Positions 36,582-45,496 of a DNA stretch of 64,000 nt are shown one piece after another. The notes below the pieces were generated by a model. The model was not told where the DNA came from, made no database searches, and saw only the letters and a list, made by a program, of their open reading frames with translations. Every line of letters starts with the position of its first letter. Position 1 is the first letter of the stretch. A program made the position numbers and the translations under genes. The DNA comes from JAAUUE01 sp943370025 (GTDB lineage Bacteria; Cyanobacteriota; Cyanobacteriia; Cyanobacteriales; JAAUUE01): NCBI GenBank assembly GCA_943370025.1, contig CALRPI020000009.1:1-64000 (forward strand), in the 5' to 3' direction.

Positions 36582-37139
36582 TCAATCCAAGTCTCGGAGT
36601 GGAGATTTTTGTTCGTAATTGGGGGCATAAACTTGGAGGAGGCTGCTGACCTGCCGGAGGACATCGGTGCCATTGCTCTTACCTAGAGCCGCCCGTTCTA
36701 TGCCAAAGTCTGGGTGATCTACGTTTTGGGTAATTGCCGCCATGACTTGTTGGGTAATTAGCTCATGGAGAGCTTCCTTTGCCCGTTGGCGTTGGTATTT
36801 TGCCCCTTCTTCGGTGGTGGCGTAGAGGGGCGGCAATCGATTCAGGGCGTAGGCGGCAATATCTCCGACATCAAGAACTCGATCGCTACTCTGTTCAATT
36901 TCTGCCACCCTAGTAATAGATTCCGTCAGGACTAATTCTTCCATGACATTAATAAATTGCTTCCGAGGAACTGCCACTACTTCCCCAGTTAACAATGCCC
37001 CCATCAGGCGATCGAGCGCCATATATTCCTCGATCAATAACTCAGAGGCGGTATCACAGATCCTCCCCACTTCCGTTTCCATCACCGGGGTCAGATAGCC
37101 ATCCTGTAGTGCTTGTTCAACAATTTTTTCTATGGTCAT
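36582..37139 (-). CDS. ComFB-family protein (cyclic dinucleotide receptor type)
   Basis: A 185-residue protein with the ComFB signature LDVGDIAAYALNRLPPLYATTEEGAKYQRQRA (read in pieces near residues 89-120) and helical flanks. Cyanobacterial members of this family have been reported to bind cyclic dinucleotides and affect cell size, motility or competence. That knowledge is from the family, not this sequence. It lies 86 bp upstream of sigG, on the same strand. Regulation is unknown. Confidence 0.82.
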   Translation of the reverse strand: MTIEKIVEQALQDGYLTPVMETEVGRICDTASELLIEEYMALDRLMGALLTGEVVAVPRKQFINVMEELVLTESITRVAEIEQSSDRVLDVGDIAAYALNRLPPLYATTEEGAKYQRQRAKEALHELITQQVMAAITQNVDHPDFGIERAALGKSNGTDVLRQVSSLLQVYAPNYEQKSPLRDLD

Positions 37140-37417
37140 AAGTTTTTAGATGTGGATAATGAACCGCTGCTAATAATTACCCACTCCCCCAGAAGCAGGT
37201 TATTGTAACTCAAAAATACCATAAGCCTATCAATACCAACCAGATCAAACTGAACCTGTTGGCAAAATATCTGATAAATATTAACAAAGGTAACGAAAAT
37301 CTAATAAACTGCTACAGCAACCTATCTAGACGTTGCCAAGTAGGTTGTATCGTATAAACCCTTACTCCACAATGGTTTCCACAGTATGTATCATCCTAGC
37401 CTAGCTAGCGGTTGCTA
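37140..37417. other. Intergenic region
   Basis: Upstream of the ComFB gene and before the hairpin repeats. AT-rich; no gene or clear motif seen. Confidence 0.5.
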
Positions 37418-37505
37418 TAGCGATTCTAATTGATTTTAGAATTTGAGAGGGTTGAGAATGGCTTTCCCGGAGGGAAAGCTATTCTCAACCCATCTAAAAT
37501 AGCTA
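37418..37505. repeat. Hairpin repeat, family B
   Basis: Ends TAGCGATTCTAA and AAATAGCTA. The stem GGGTTGAGAATGGCTTTCCC and its complement pair almost fully, with a G:T-type difference and a GGA loop. The stem bases near the loop differ from other copies on both arms. Confidence 0.75.
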
Positions 37506-37528
37506 TATATCTACAAGACTTACACATT

Positions 37529-37632
37529 TACAGCACTTTGCGTTCAAATGAGGCACACCACAAATTATTGAAAGTCTTATCAATGTTGGATTTAAGAGTG
37601 GGTGGCTGTAGCCACCCACTCTTAATGCTGTA
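37529..37632. repeat. Hairpin repeat, family A (reverse orientation)
   Basis: 104 bp between TACAGCACTTTG and ATGCTGTA. The stem TAAGAGTGGGTGGCT / AGCCACCCACTCTTA is perfect. It is followed at 37645-37670 by a fragment of the dispersed GGCTTCGACTACGTTCAGCC word. Confidence 0.8.
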
Positions 37633-37738
37633 GAAGTTATCGCGGGCTTCGACTACGTTCAGCCCACGAAAACCTCCACAACCTGAAGTAATGTGTTGGC
37701 TGTGTTTAAGTTTTATCTATAAATCTACAAACAATTTC

Positions 37739-38845
37739 ATGAATAATGTCATCGACCAAGAAACTTTGCTTACCCAAGCTGATTATGCCAAGAAACTAAG
37801 ACCTTTATTGCCTCCAGAGGCTTTTGTCCCAGACCAGCAGAAGCTCTGGATTTTATTAATTAATCTGGCAATTTTAATCCTTGGTTGGGGCATTGCCGCC
37901 CATTTAGACCAATGGCGATGGTATCTACTCTGGATTTACTTACCCCTATCTTTAATCATGGGCAATAGTGTGATTATTTTGCTGTTTAGCACCCATGATT
38001 TTTTGCATAGCAAGACTATGAAAAATCCTTGGTTGCGGCAAACTATTAGTTTACTCGGCTTGACTATGCTGTGGATGCCGCCGACCCTATGGAAAGCAGT
38101 GCATAACCGAGAGCATCACAACAAAACCAACTCTTTGCAAGACCCCGATCGCAACTATCTCGATTCTCAACCGAAAACTTGGGGTAAATGGATCCAAGAT
38201 GCCTTTGTGCCATCAGCAGAGGTGCATCCAGTTTTGCTGACTATTGGCATGGCTCATGCTTGGGGCGTGCATACTTTCCGCAATTTATCTTCGGTATTGT
38301 TGTTTAACAATCAAGGGGCAAACTATCCCGTAGTTGCCTTTGGGGTCAGCGAGAAGGAAAGAAGGGCGATCGCCCTAGAGTTATTAGCCATGTTAGGAAT
38401 CCATCTGAGTATTGTGGCGTTTTTGGGATTTCATCCAGTAAAATTGCTCCTCAGCTATTTTCTGCCCCTGTGGATTGGCTATAGTGGCTTGATTTTTTAT
38501 ATCTACACCAACCATATGTTGTGCCGAATGACTTCAACTAATGATGTGTTGATCAATAGTCTTTCGATTCGAGTGCCGAAGATATTCGATCGCCTCCATT
38601 GCAACTTCTCTTACCACACCGAACACCACATCTTTCCCGGCATCAATTCTAATTACTATCCTCTAGTGCAGGAACTGATCCAAACCCACTATGGCGATCG
38701 CTTTAACCTGATGGATGCGGGGCAAGCATGGCAGTTGATGTTGGCTACTCCTCGCCACTACAAATCTGAAGCTATTTTCACCGATTGGTCTGGTCACAAA
38801 TCTATTAGTTGTCCTACGTTGCATCAGATAGCCGTCACCAAGTAG
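37739..38845 (+). CDS. Membrane fatty acid desaturase family protein
   Basis: A 368-residue di-iron membrane enzyme with the three His boxes HDFLH, HNREHH and HTEHH (about residues 98-102, 124-129, 307-311) set among four or more TM helices. Family members put double bonds in acyl lipids or modify carotenoids; the substrate cannot be read from sequence. ATG 37739 is preferred over the frame start at 37691, whose extra residues look non-coding. It stands alone between hairpin repeats. Confidence 0.85.
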   Translation: MNNVIDQETLLTQADYAKKLRPLLPPEAFVPDQQKLWILLINLAILILGWGIAAHLDQWRWYLLWIYLPLSLIMGNSVIILLFSTHDFLHSKTMKNPWLRQTISLLGLTMLWMPPTLWKAVHNREHHNKTNSLQDPDRNYLDSQPKTWGKWIQDAFVPSAEVHPVLLTIGMAHAWGVHTFRNLSSVLLFNNQGANYPVVAFGVSEKERRAIALELLAMLGIHLSIVAFLGFHPVKLLLSYFLPLWIGYSGLIFYIYTNHMLCRMTSTNDVLINSLSIRVPKIFDRLHCNFSYHTEHHIFPGINSNYYPLVQELIQTHYGDRFNLMDAGQAWQLMLATPRHYKSEAIFTDWSGHKSISCPTLHQIAVTK

Positions 38846-38857
38846 GTTAATGGCAGT

Positions 38858-38962
38858 TACAGCACTTTGCGTTCAAATGAGACACGTCACAAATATTGAA
38901 AGTTCTATCAACTTTGGGTTTGAGAGTGGGTGGCTGTAGCCACCCACTCTCAAACTGCTGTA
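38858..38962. repeat. Hairpin repeat, family A
   Basis: 105 bp between TACAGCACTTTG and CTGCTGTA, with a perfect stem GAGAGTGGGTGGCT / AGCCACCCACTCTC. It begins 13 bp after the desaturase stop and may also end its transcript. Confidence 0.8.
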
Positions 38963-38993
38963 AAATCAAGTTAATGGAACTCTGGGAATTACT

Positions 38994-39809
38994 ATGCAAA
39001 GTACTCAAGCACTGATTTCACCCGATACTCCCGACCTGCAACCTAACCAATCCCCTAACCCACTCCCTAATTCACTCCCCCTCAGTCTCCCTGACCATAC
39101 CCAACTGCCAGAATCAGATGGAACCTTTGTGTTCGCAGAGCGTGCCGGAGGCAAAAATTTTCAGGAACATCCCCAAAGTGTAATTTTGACTAGCTCGATC
39201 GAACCCACTCTCCAAAAGATTCATCCTGATGGGCGTTATTGCATTGGTCAAGATAGTGGCATCTACTGGCGGTTGACCGAGCCAGTCGAGAAGGGTGCTG
39301 AGGCTCCTGATTGGTTCTATGTGCCTAATGTGTCGCCCTTGTTGGATGGGGAATATCGGCGATCGTATGTGCTGTGGAAAGAATTTGTCGCGCCTTTAAT
39401 TGCTATTGAATTTGTTTCTGGGAATGGGGCAGAAGAGCGAGATCGGACACCTCCTAGCGCAACCAATAAAGTAGTAGGTAAGTTTTGGGTCTATGAGCAA
39501 GCAATTCGTATCCCTTTTTATGCCATTTTTGAGGCAAAAAAATCCTTGGTAGAGGTTTATCATTTAGTTGATGGCAGCTATCAACTATTGCCAGCCAACG
39601 ATCGCCAGCATTACCCGATCGCCCCGATGGGTGTGGAACTGGGGATCAAGGAAGATGGCGGAGTATCTTGGTTGCGGTGGTGGGATGATGCCGGTAATTT
39701 GCTCCTCACAGGAGATGAAAGGGCTGTGAAGGCTGAACAAAAAGCTGCCCGCCTCGCTGAAAAGCTCAGAGCTTTAGGTATTGACCCCGAAGAGATTGGG
39801 GATGATTGA
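38994..39809 (+). CDS. Uma2-family (DUF820) PD-(D/E)XK endonuclease
   Basis: A 271-residue protein of the restriction-endonuclease-like family that is greatly expanded in cyanobacteria. The core shows LWKEFVAPLIAIEFVS (acidic residue on a strand), then KFWVYEQAIRIPFYAIFEAKKSLVEVYHL. The N-terminal 35 residues are Pro/Leu/Asn-rich and the C-terminus is a coiled coil (AVKAEQKAARLAEKLRALG). Most family members have no known function; some come from transposons. Confidence 0.85.
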   Translation: MQSTQALISPDTPDLQPNQSPNPLPNSLPLSLPDHTQLPESDGTFVFAERAGGKNFQEHPQSVILTSSIEPTLQKIHPDGRYCIGQDSGIYWRLTEPVEKGAEAPDWFYVPNVSPLLDGEYRRSYVLWKEFVAPLIAIEFVSGNGAEERDRTPPSATNKVVGKFWVYEQAIRIPFYAIFEAKKSLVEVYHLVDGSYQLLPANDRQHYPIAPMGVELGIKEDGGVSWLRWWDDAGNLLLTGDERAVKAEQKAARLAEKLRALGIDPEEIGDD

Positions 39810-39830
39810 TTTAATTAACTTCAGTTTCCT

Positions 39831-39870
39831 AGAGTGGGCGGTTGAAACCGCATCGACAGGAGTAAAGTCC
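39831..39870. repeat. Repeat family C (GCGGTTGAAACCGC)
   Basis: GGCGGTTGAAACCGC followed by a linker and AAGTCC. Similar copies lie at 44880-44940 and 49920-49980, each just after a gene stop. This short dispersed word is common in cyanobacterial genomes. The rest of the gap to 40083 shows nothing. Confidence 0.6.
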
Positions 39871-40083
39871 ACCGTCACGGCTGTAATTATAGAATATGCA
39901 AGTTAAGTTCTTCAAAGTATAAATATACATAACTATTCTCAAAGCTTCTGCCAGTAAGCCTTTAGCTGATCATCTGTTTGATTTATCTTTAAATCGTTAC
40001 AGAGGGATCATCTAATAAAGACATATAACCTGTATAACAAAGGTATTGATATAAAATTCTTATGTAAGACATAACTTCTACTT

Positions 40084-42447
40084 ATGGCTAAACGATCGCT
40101 ACGAGCGTCTGCGTCGGGGATCAAAAAGGCTAAACAAAGTTTTGCTGCTCGGGGCTGGACTCAGGAATATTTGGCGAATGAAGTGGGCATCAAGACCCGC
40201 CAGCCAATTTGGCGATTTTTTGATGGTCAGGCGATCGAGCGGTTTACATTTTTTGAGATTTGTACAAGATTAGATTTAGATTGGCGGGAAATTGCCCTAG
40301 ACCCACCCGCCGATCGGGTTTATCCGGGGGAATCAGGGGCTGAAGTAGACATCACAGAACTCGGTTTAGAGGATTTGGTACTGAGGGTGCGATCGCAACG
40401 CCAAGAAAAAATCAATCATCAGTGCGGCATTCTGCAACTCTTAGATGTGAACCGTCCAGTATCGATGGATCAAATCTATATTGACATCAATATTCTCGAA
40501 CAAATCTCCAGCCAACAATGGCTAGATATCTCTGCCCTAGATAATCTTGAACCCCAAGATATCGATCGCTACGGCTTAGGGAAAATAGTCGACAGTCAAA
40601 TTCCCGGCATCGAAGCGGTGCAGAAATGTAGCAAACTACGGGTATTAGGCAAGCCCGGTGCGGGGAAGACGACATTTTTGCAATATCTAGCAATTCAATG
40701 CGATCGAGGAAACTTAGCCGCCAACACAGTCCCAGTTTTTATCACCTTGCGAGATTTTGCCGCAAGTTATCAAAATGACCAGCAGGTTGATTTATTAGAA
40801 TTTATTCATCAAGAATTCATTACCTCAGATATTTCTCAGTTAGCTATTATCAAAAAACTTCTCCAAGGTGGCAAGATATTACTTTTAATCGATGGCATTG
40901 ATGAAGTTTCCCATGAAAATGAACATGCAATTCTCAATGAAATTCGGAGGTTTTGTGAGAAATATTACCGGAATCAGGTGGTCACCTCCTGTCGCACTGC
41001 CGCCCAAAACCTCTCCCTGCCGGGCTTCACCGATGTAGAAATTGCCCCCTTTACTGAGGCACAAATTACTGCCTTTGCCCAGAAATGGTTTATCGAATTC
41101 AGCAAACGTAACATCCATAGCATCCCTGACCCCGCCCAGGGTATGGCTCAGGCATCTCTGTTTATGGAAAATTTGGAATTGCCAGAAAATTGGCAGTTTC
41201 GGCGGTTGATGACTACGCCCCTATTTCTTCATCTTGCCTGTTCTATCTTTCACCACCAAGATCGCTTCCCCCCCAAGCAAGCCGAATTTTATAAGCAAGG
41301 GATGGATCTGCTGTTGGGGAAATGGGATGCATCGAGGGGGATTGAGCGGGATCATATCTATCAAGGATTTTTATTACCCCAAAAGCTGAAGCTCTTGAGC
41401 CAGATAGCTTCAGCCACCTTTGAACGAGGGCAATACTTTTTTAAGAAAAGCGTCATTGAGCAGCATATTACTGACTATATGCAAAAACTCCCCAATGCCA
41501 GCACCGATCCCGAAGAAATATCCCAAATTAGTGCCTCAATACTTCAGGCGATCGAATCTCAGCATGGACTTTTGGCAGAGCGGGCGAGGGGGATTTTCTC
41601 TTTTTCTTACCTGGCATTGCAAGAATATTTCACTGCCCGGAAGATCGTTGCTAGTCATAATCTTCAGACTGTAGGAGAATCTCTACAAGATCTGGTAGAC
41701 CATATCACCGATCCCCATTGGCGAGAAATATTTTTGCTGACTGCAACCATGCTCCGCAGTGCCGATGGCTTGATGCAACTAATGAAACAAGAAATTGATG
41801 GTCTGGTGGCGGTAGACCCCTATTTACAAGATTTCCTGGCTTGGGCAAGCAAAAAGGAGCGATCGAATCCGGCGGCTAATCAATCAATTACTAGATCAGC
41901 TACGGAGCGGGCATTTTATCTGACCCTGAACCGCGCCCCCAATCTGGCACCTAATCTTGTTCCTCACCTTGCCCTAGCTTGTACCTTAGATCAGGGGACA
42001 TTTTTGGATAAAGCCCTAGATAATCTCTTAAAAGAATCCTTCCTCAGAAAAAGTAAAGACTTTGCCTATGTCCATATCTGTGGCAACTCCCTGCTCAATA
42101 TCTTGGGCATTGTTCTAGACCTCGGATTCCACAAATCTTTGCAGCAGCTTAGCGATCAATTGCCCGATCATAATCACACCAAGGCTGGTTTTGAGAAGTG
42201 GTGTCGAAATAACTATGCTGCTTGGGCAGAGCATTTGCAAGAAGCGATCGCCACCCATCGAGATATGGGGAATCAATGGGAGTTTGATCCTGAACAACAA
42301 CAGGTATTACATAGCTACTATGAAGCTAATCAATTATTAATGGATTGTCTGCATAGCAATTCTGAAATCACCACCAACATTAGGGAGGAAATTGAAACAA
42401 CTTTACTCATGCCCCAAAAAGAATTAGAGCAGCGAGAGTGGGGTTAA
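40084..42447 (+). CDS. HTH-NACHT STAND NTPase, copy 1
   Basis: A 787-residue NTPase of the STAND class. The N-terminal HTH-like module (residues about 5-75) includes GWTQEYLANEVGIKTRQPIWRFF. The NACHT domain has Walker A GKPGAGKTT near 189-197 and Walker B LLLIDGIDE near 265-273. A helical C-terminus ends with the family phrase DPHWREIFLLTATML and a stretch unique to this copy (residues about 600-720). Bacterial NACHT proteins include antiphage defence proteins; whether this one senses phage is inference. No adjacent effector gene is seen. Confidence 0.85.
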   Translation: MAKRSLRASASGIKKAKQSFAARGWTQEYLANEVGIKTRQPIWRFFDGQAIERFTFFEICTRLDLDWREIALDPPADRVYPGESGAEVDITELGLEDLVLRVRSQRQEKINHQCGILQLLDVNRPVSMDQIYIDINILEQISSQQWLDISALDNLEPQDIDRYGLGKIVDSQIPGIEAVQKCSKLRVLGKPGAGKTTFLQYLAIQCDRGNLAANTVPVFITLRDFAASYQNDQQVDLLEFIHQEFITSDISQLAIIKKLLQGGKILLLIDGIDEVSHENEHAILNEIRRFCEKYYRNQVVTSCRTAAQNLSLPGFTDVEIAPFTEAQITAFAQKWFIEFSKRNIHSIPDPAQGMAQASLFMENLELPENWQFRRLMTTPLFLHLACSIFHHQDRFPPKQAEFYKQGMDLLLGKWDASRGIERDHIYQGFLLPQKLKLLSQIASATFERGQYFFKKSVIEQHITDYMQKLPNASTDPEEISQISASILQAIESQHGLLAERARGIFSFSYLALQEYFTARKIVASHNLQTVGESLQDLVDHITDPHWREIFLLTATMLRSADGLMQLMKQEIDGLVAVDPYLQDFLAWASKKERSNPAANQSITRSATERAFYLTLNRAPNLAPNLVPHLALACTLDQGTFLDKALDNLLKESFLRKSKDFAYVHICGNSLLNILGIVLDLGFHKSLQQLSDQLPDHNHTKAGFEKWCRNNYAAWAEHLQEAIATHRDMGNQWEFDPEQQQVLHSYYEANQLLMDCLHSNSEITTNIREEIETTLLMPQKELEQREWG

Positions 42448-42530
42448 CCCATCTCAATAAGATAGGTATAACCCACCCAAAGTTGCTTTCTATTTTTACT
42501 ACAATACATTGAAGGTTATAAAGCCAGTCG

Positions 42531-42684
42531 GATGTGTTAGGCGTTAGCCGTAACGCATCACAAGCCAGTTAAGCATGAAGCCAGACTTGATTTGGCAAGA
42601 GAGATAGGAATGATTTTATGGCTTTAGGTTGGTGCGTTACGCTTTGCTTTTCTTGAATGCCGTAAGGCTATACACACCCTACCG
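42531..42684. repeat. Imperfect inverted-repeat element
   Basis: GATGTGTTAGGCGTTAGCCGTAACGCATC on the left (stated by its parts GTTAGGCGTTAGCC and GTAACGCATC) pairs loosely with GGTGCGTTACGC and CCGTAAGGC on the right. The GGTGCGTTACGC word is a familiar dispersed repeat in cyanobacteria. It fills most of the 331-bp gap between NACHT copies 1 and 2. Confidence 0.5.
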
Positions 42685-42778
42685 AAGGATTTGATGACTG
42701 ATAATAAGCACAAGATATTCATAGTTCCACATTTCACTAAATTACCTATAGTTTATAAATATAGGGGGAATTCTACTC

Positions 42779-44875
42779 ATGGCAAAGCGATCGCTACGAT
42801 TATCTCCAACAGGAATTAGAAAAGCCAAACAACAATTTGCAGCCAAAGGCTGGACTCAAGAATATTTAGCAATTGAAGTAGGTATTAAAACCCGGCAACC
42901 GATCTGGCGATTTTTTGGTGGGGAACCCATTGAACGGTTTACATTTTTTGAAATTTGCACCATCTTAGAATTGGATTGGCGAGAAATTGCCCTAGACCCA
43001 CCCGCAGAGAGTATTGATCTCACTGCCGATCGCCCAGAATTAGACAATCAATCAAATGATCAAGTAGATTCCTTAAGCCTAGATGATCTGGTGCAACAGG
43101 TGCGATCGCAGCGCCACGAAAAAATCAATCACCAATGCGGCATTCTGCAACTACTAGATATTAACCGTCCTGTTGCCATTGATAAAATATACGTTGATAT
43201 TGATGTTTTAGAACAGATTCCTAGTCAGCAAAGATTAGATATTGACTCCCTCAGTAGCCTGACCCCAGAAGATATCGATCGCTCCGGCTTAGGCATCATT
43301 GGCGGCAGCCAAATTACAGGAATCCAAGCAGTGGTGAAATATGACAAACTCCGGGTACTGGGCAAAACGGGAAGTGGGAAAACTACATTCTTAAAATATC
43401 TAGCAATTCAATGCGATCGGGCAAAATTAGCTGCCAACAAAGTACCGGTTTTTATTCTCTTGCGAGATTTTGCGGAAAGTTATCACACCAAAATTCAGCC
43501 CGATTTATTGCAATTTATCCACCAAGAATTTATTACCTCAGATATTGCTGACTTAGGAATCCTCAAAAAGCTTCTGCATGGGGGAAGAGTGTTATTCCTA
43601 ATTGATGGGATGGATGAACTCTCTGCTGAAGATGGAATGATTGTTCTCAATGAAATCCGCCGATTTTCTGAAAAATACTATCGAAATCAGTTTGTAGTGT
43701 CTCGGCGTACTGCCTTCCAGAAATTGTCTCTCCAAGGCTTCACAGACGTAGAGATAAAGCCCTTTGACCAAGCCAAGATTAATGACTTTACTCAAAAATG
43801 GTTTGGAGAATTTAGTAAAACCAATACCGCTGATGGATTAACTAAGGCATCTCAGTTTAGAGCAATGCTGGAGTTGCCACAAAAACAGCGATATCTACGA
43901 TTGATGAGTACTCCCCTATTTTTACATCTTGGCTGTTCTATATTTCATCCTGAAGAACAATTTCCTATTAAGAAGGCAGATTTTTATAAACAAGTAACCT
44001 ACTTACTTTTTGAGAAATGGAATGAATTTAAGGGAATTAAGCGGAATGATTTACATCCAGAATTCTTGCTGCCCCAGATGCTAGATTCTACCTGTGAGCT
44101 TGCTTTGAAAACTTTTGAAAACCAGCAGTTTCTGTTTCAGAAAGATGTGATGGAGCAGCATGTGACTAGTTATATGCAAAACTTTCTTAAGGATAGTACC
44201 GAACCCGAAGAACTCTACCAAGCAACTGAAACAATAGTTCAAGCTGCAAAATCACAACCCTACGGAATTGTCGCGGAACAGGCGCAGGATATTTTCTCAT
44301 TTTCCTATTTAGGATTGCATGAATATTTGGTTGCCCGCAAAATTGTGATTAGTTATGATCTGCAAAAATCAGAAGATTATTTACAAAAGCTTGTCCAACA
44401 TCTTACTGATCCCCATTGGCGAGAAATCTTTTTGCTGACGGCAACTATGCTACAGAGTGTCGATCGCTTGGTGCAATTAATGAAACAAGAAATTGACGGT
44501 TTGGTGGCTGAAGATCCCTATTTACAAGATTTTCTTACCCAAGCACACCAAAAACTACGGGATAAGCTTCTAGAGCTAAATGACTTAGGAGAAGCCTCTG
44601 CAAGTCCAGATATAGGGTTCTATAAATTGCTGCAACAAATTAATAATCCATTGCCTGATAGCGATCGGGGAGAAGTGTTGCAACCACAGGAAGCGATCGC
44701 GACCTATCAAGAGAGCATTCATCAGTGGGAATTCACCCCCCATCAACAGCTAGTATTACAACACTACTATGATGCTAACCAACTCCTCCTTGATTGCCTA
44801 AACAGCGGTAGTGAAGTCACCCCAAGCCTCCGAGAAGAAATAGAAACAACCTTGCTGTTGCCACAAACAGAGTGA
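42779..44875 (+). CDS. HTH-NACHT STAND NTPase, copy 2
   Basis: A 698-residue paralog of the gene upstream. The HTH module is almost the same (GWTQEYLAIEVGIKTRQPIWRFF). It has Walker A GKTGSGKTT, Walker B FLIDGMDE and the C-terminal DPHWREIFLLTATML. It lacks the extra 100-residue insert of copy 1 and ends with a segment nearly identical in DNA to the end of copy 3. Three paralogs in a row suggest duplication followed by divergence of the sensing half. A defence role is inferred. Confidence 0.85.
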   Translation: MAKRSLRLSPTGIRKAKQQFAAKGWTQEYLAIEVGIKTRQPIWRFFGGEPIERFTFFEICTILELDWREIALDPPAESIDLTADRPELDNQSNDQVDSLSLDDLVQQVRSQRHEKINHQCGILQLLDINRPVAIDKIYVDIDVLEQIPSQQRLDIDSLSSLTPEDIDRSGLGIIGGSQITGIQAVVKYDKLRVLGKTGSGKTTFLKYLAIQCDRAKLAANKVPVFILLRDFAESYHTKIQPDLLQFIHQEFITSDIADLGILKKLLHGGRVLFLIDGMDELSAEDGMIVLNEIRRFSEKYYRNQFVVSRRTAFQKLSLQGFTDVEIKPFDQAKINDFTQKWFGEFSKTNTADGLTKASQFRAMLELPQKQRYLRLMSTPLFLHLGCSIFHPEEQFPIKKADFYKQVTYLLFEKWNEFKGIKRNDLHPEFLLPQMLDSTCELALKTFENQQFLFQKDVMEQHVTSYMQNFLKDSTEPEELYQATETIVQAAKSQPYGIVAEQAQDIFSFSYLGLHEYLVARKIVISYDLQKSEDYLQKLVQHLTDPHWREIFLLTATMLQSVDRLVQLMKQEIDGLVAEDPYLQDFLTQAHQKLRDKLLELNDLGEASASPDIGFYKLLQQINNPLPDSDRGEVLQPQEAIATYQESIHQWEFTPHQQLVLQHYYDANQLLLDCLNSGSEVTPSLREEIETTLLLPQTE

Positions 44876-44879
44876 GTTC

Positions 44880-44940
44880 CTTAGAGCGGGCGGTTGAAAC
44901 CGCGCCTACAAGAGCGAAGTCCGTATGGTGCGCGGACTAA
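44880..44940. repeat. Repeat family C with hairpin
   Basis: GCGGGCGGTTGAAACCGCGCC plus GAAGTCCG...CGGACT. Copy of the repeat at 39831. The following 44941-45135 stretch shows no gene. Confidence 0.55.
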
Positions 44941-45135
44941 GAAAAGTAATTCCTTATCCCGAACTCCTAAGAAACAACTTTTTGAGTAAAGCCTAAAACC
45001 TAGTCTATTCAATGCTTTTGTTTCTTTCACCCTTCCCAGAGGTTTGCCTCTGTTGGAGACTCACGTTAAATAGAGCTTATCTACAAATACTAATAGCCAC
45101 AAATCAAGAGGGCTAATCTTTGATTGATAATTTGA

Positions 45136-45207
45136 TTAGTCAGAGACTAACAATATTAGTAACCTTTGACTAATCTCTGGCTAATCTTTAACTAATCTTT
45201 GACTAAT
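45136..45207. promoter_or_regulatory. GACTAA dyad and four 11-bp tandem repeats
   Basis: A dyad TTAGTC-AGA-GACTAA (45136-45150) is followed by four exact-length 11-bp tandem units at 45164, 45175, 45186 and 45197 (CTTTGACTAAT, CTCTGGCTAAT, CTTTAACTAAT, CTTTGACTAAT). The array repeats once per helical turn and ends about 290 bp before NACHT copy 3. It suggests cooperative binding by a regulator, possibly the HTH modules of these proteins. Confidence 0.5.
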
Positions 45208-45496
45208 TGAAGACTACCATTATTGCCCCATGGAAAGAAGATTGAACGATCGTCCTCAAGAATTTCTGTGGGTTTTGAGCGATATGCTTCACCACCTGGA
45301 TAGAGCTGGAAATGCCCACCCTGCGCCGTTTATGAGGTTTTTGTAAATATCTTTTAGAGAAATATAAAGATTTCATGAAGAAGTTATATGAAATTAGTAG
45401 AATTCCGCTTAAATGTTTAAAACCATAAAGTTTTTTGCAGAAATTTTACATTTGGCTAAATCACCTTTAATAAATTTAACAGGAGTAAGCTTTGCT

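Noticed and set aside
45163..45207. Tandem 11-bp repeats considered as a CRISPR-like array
   Set aside because: Units are contiguous with no spacers and too short; regulatory array is more likely.
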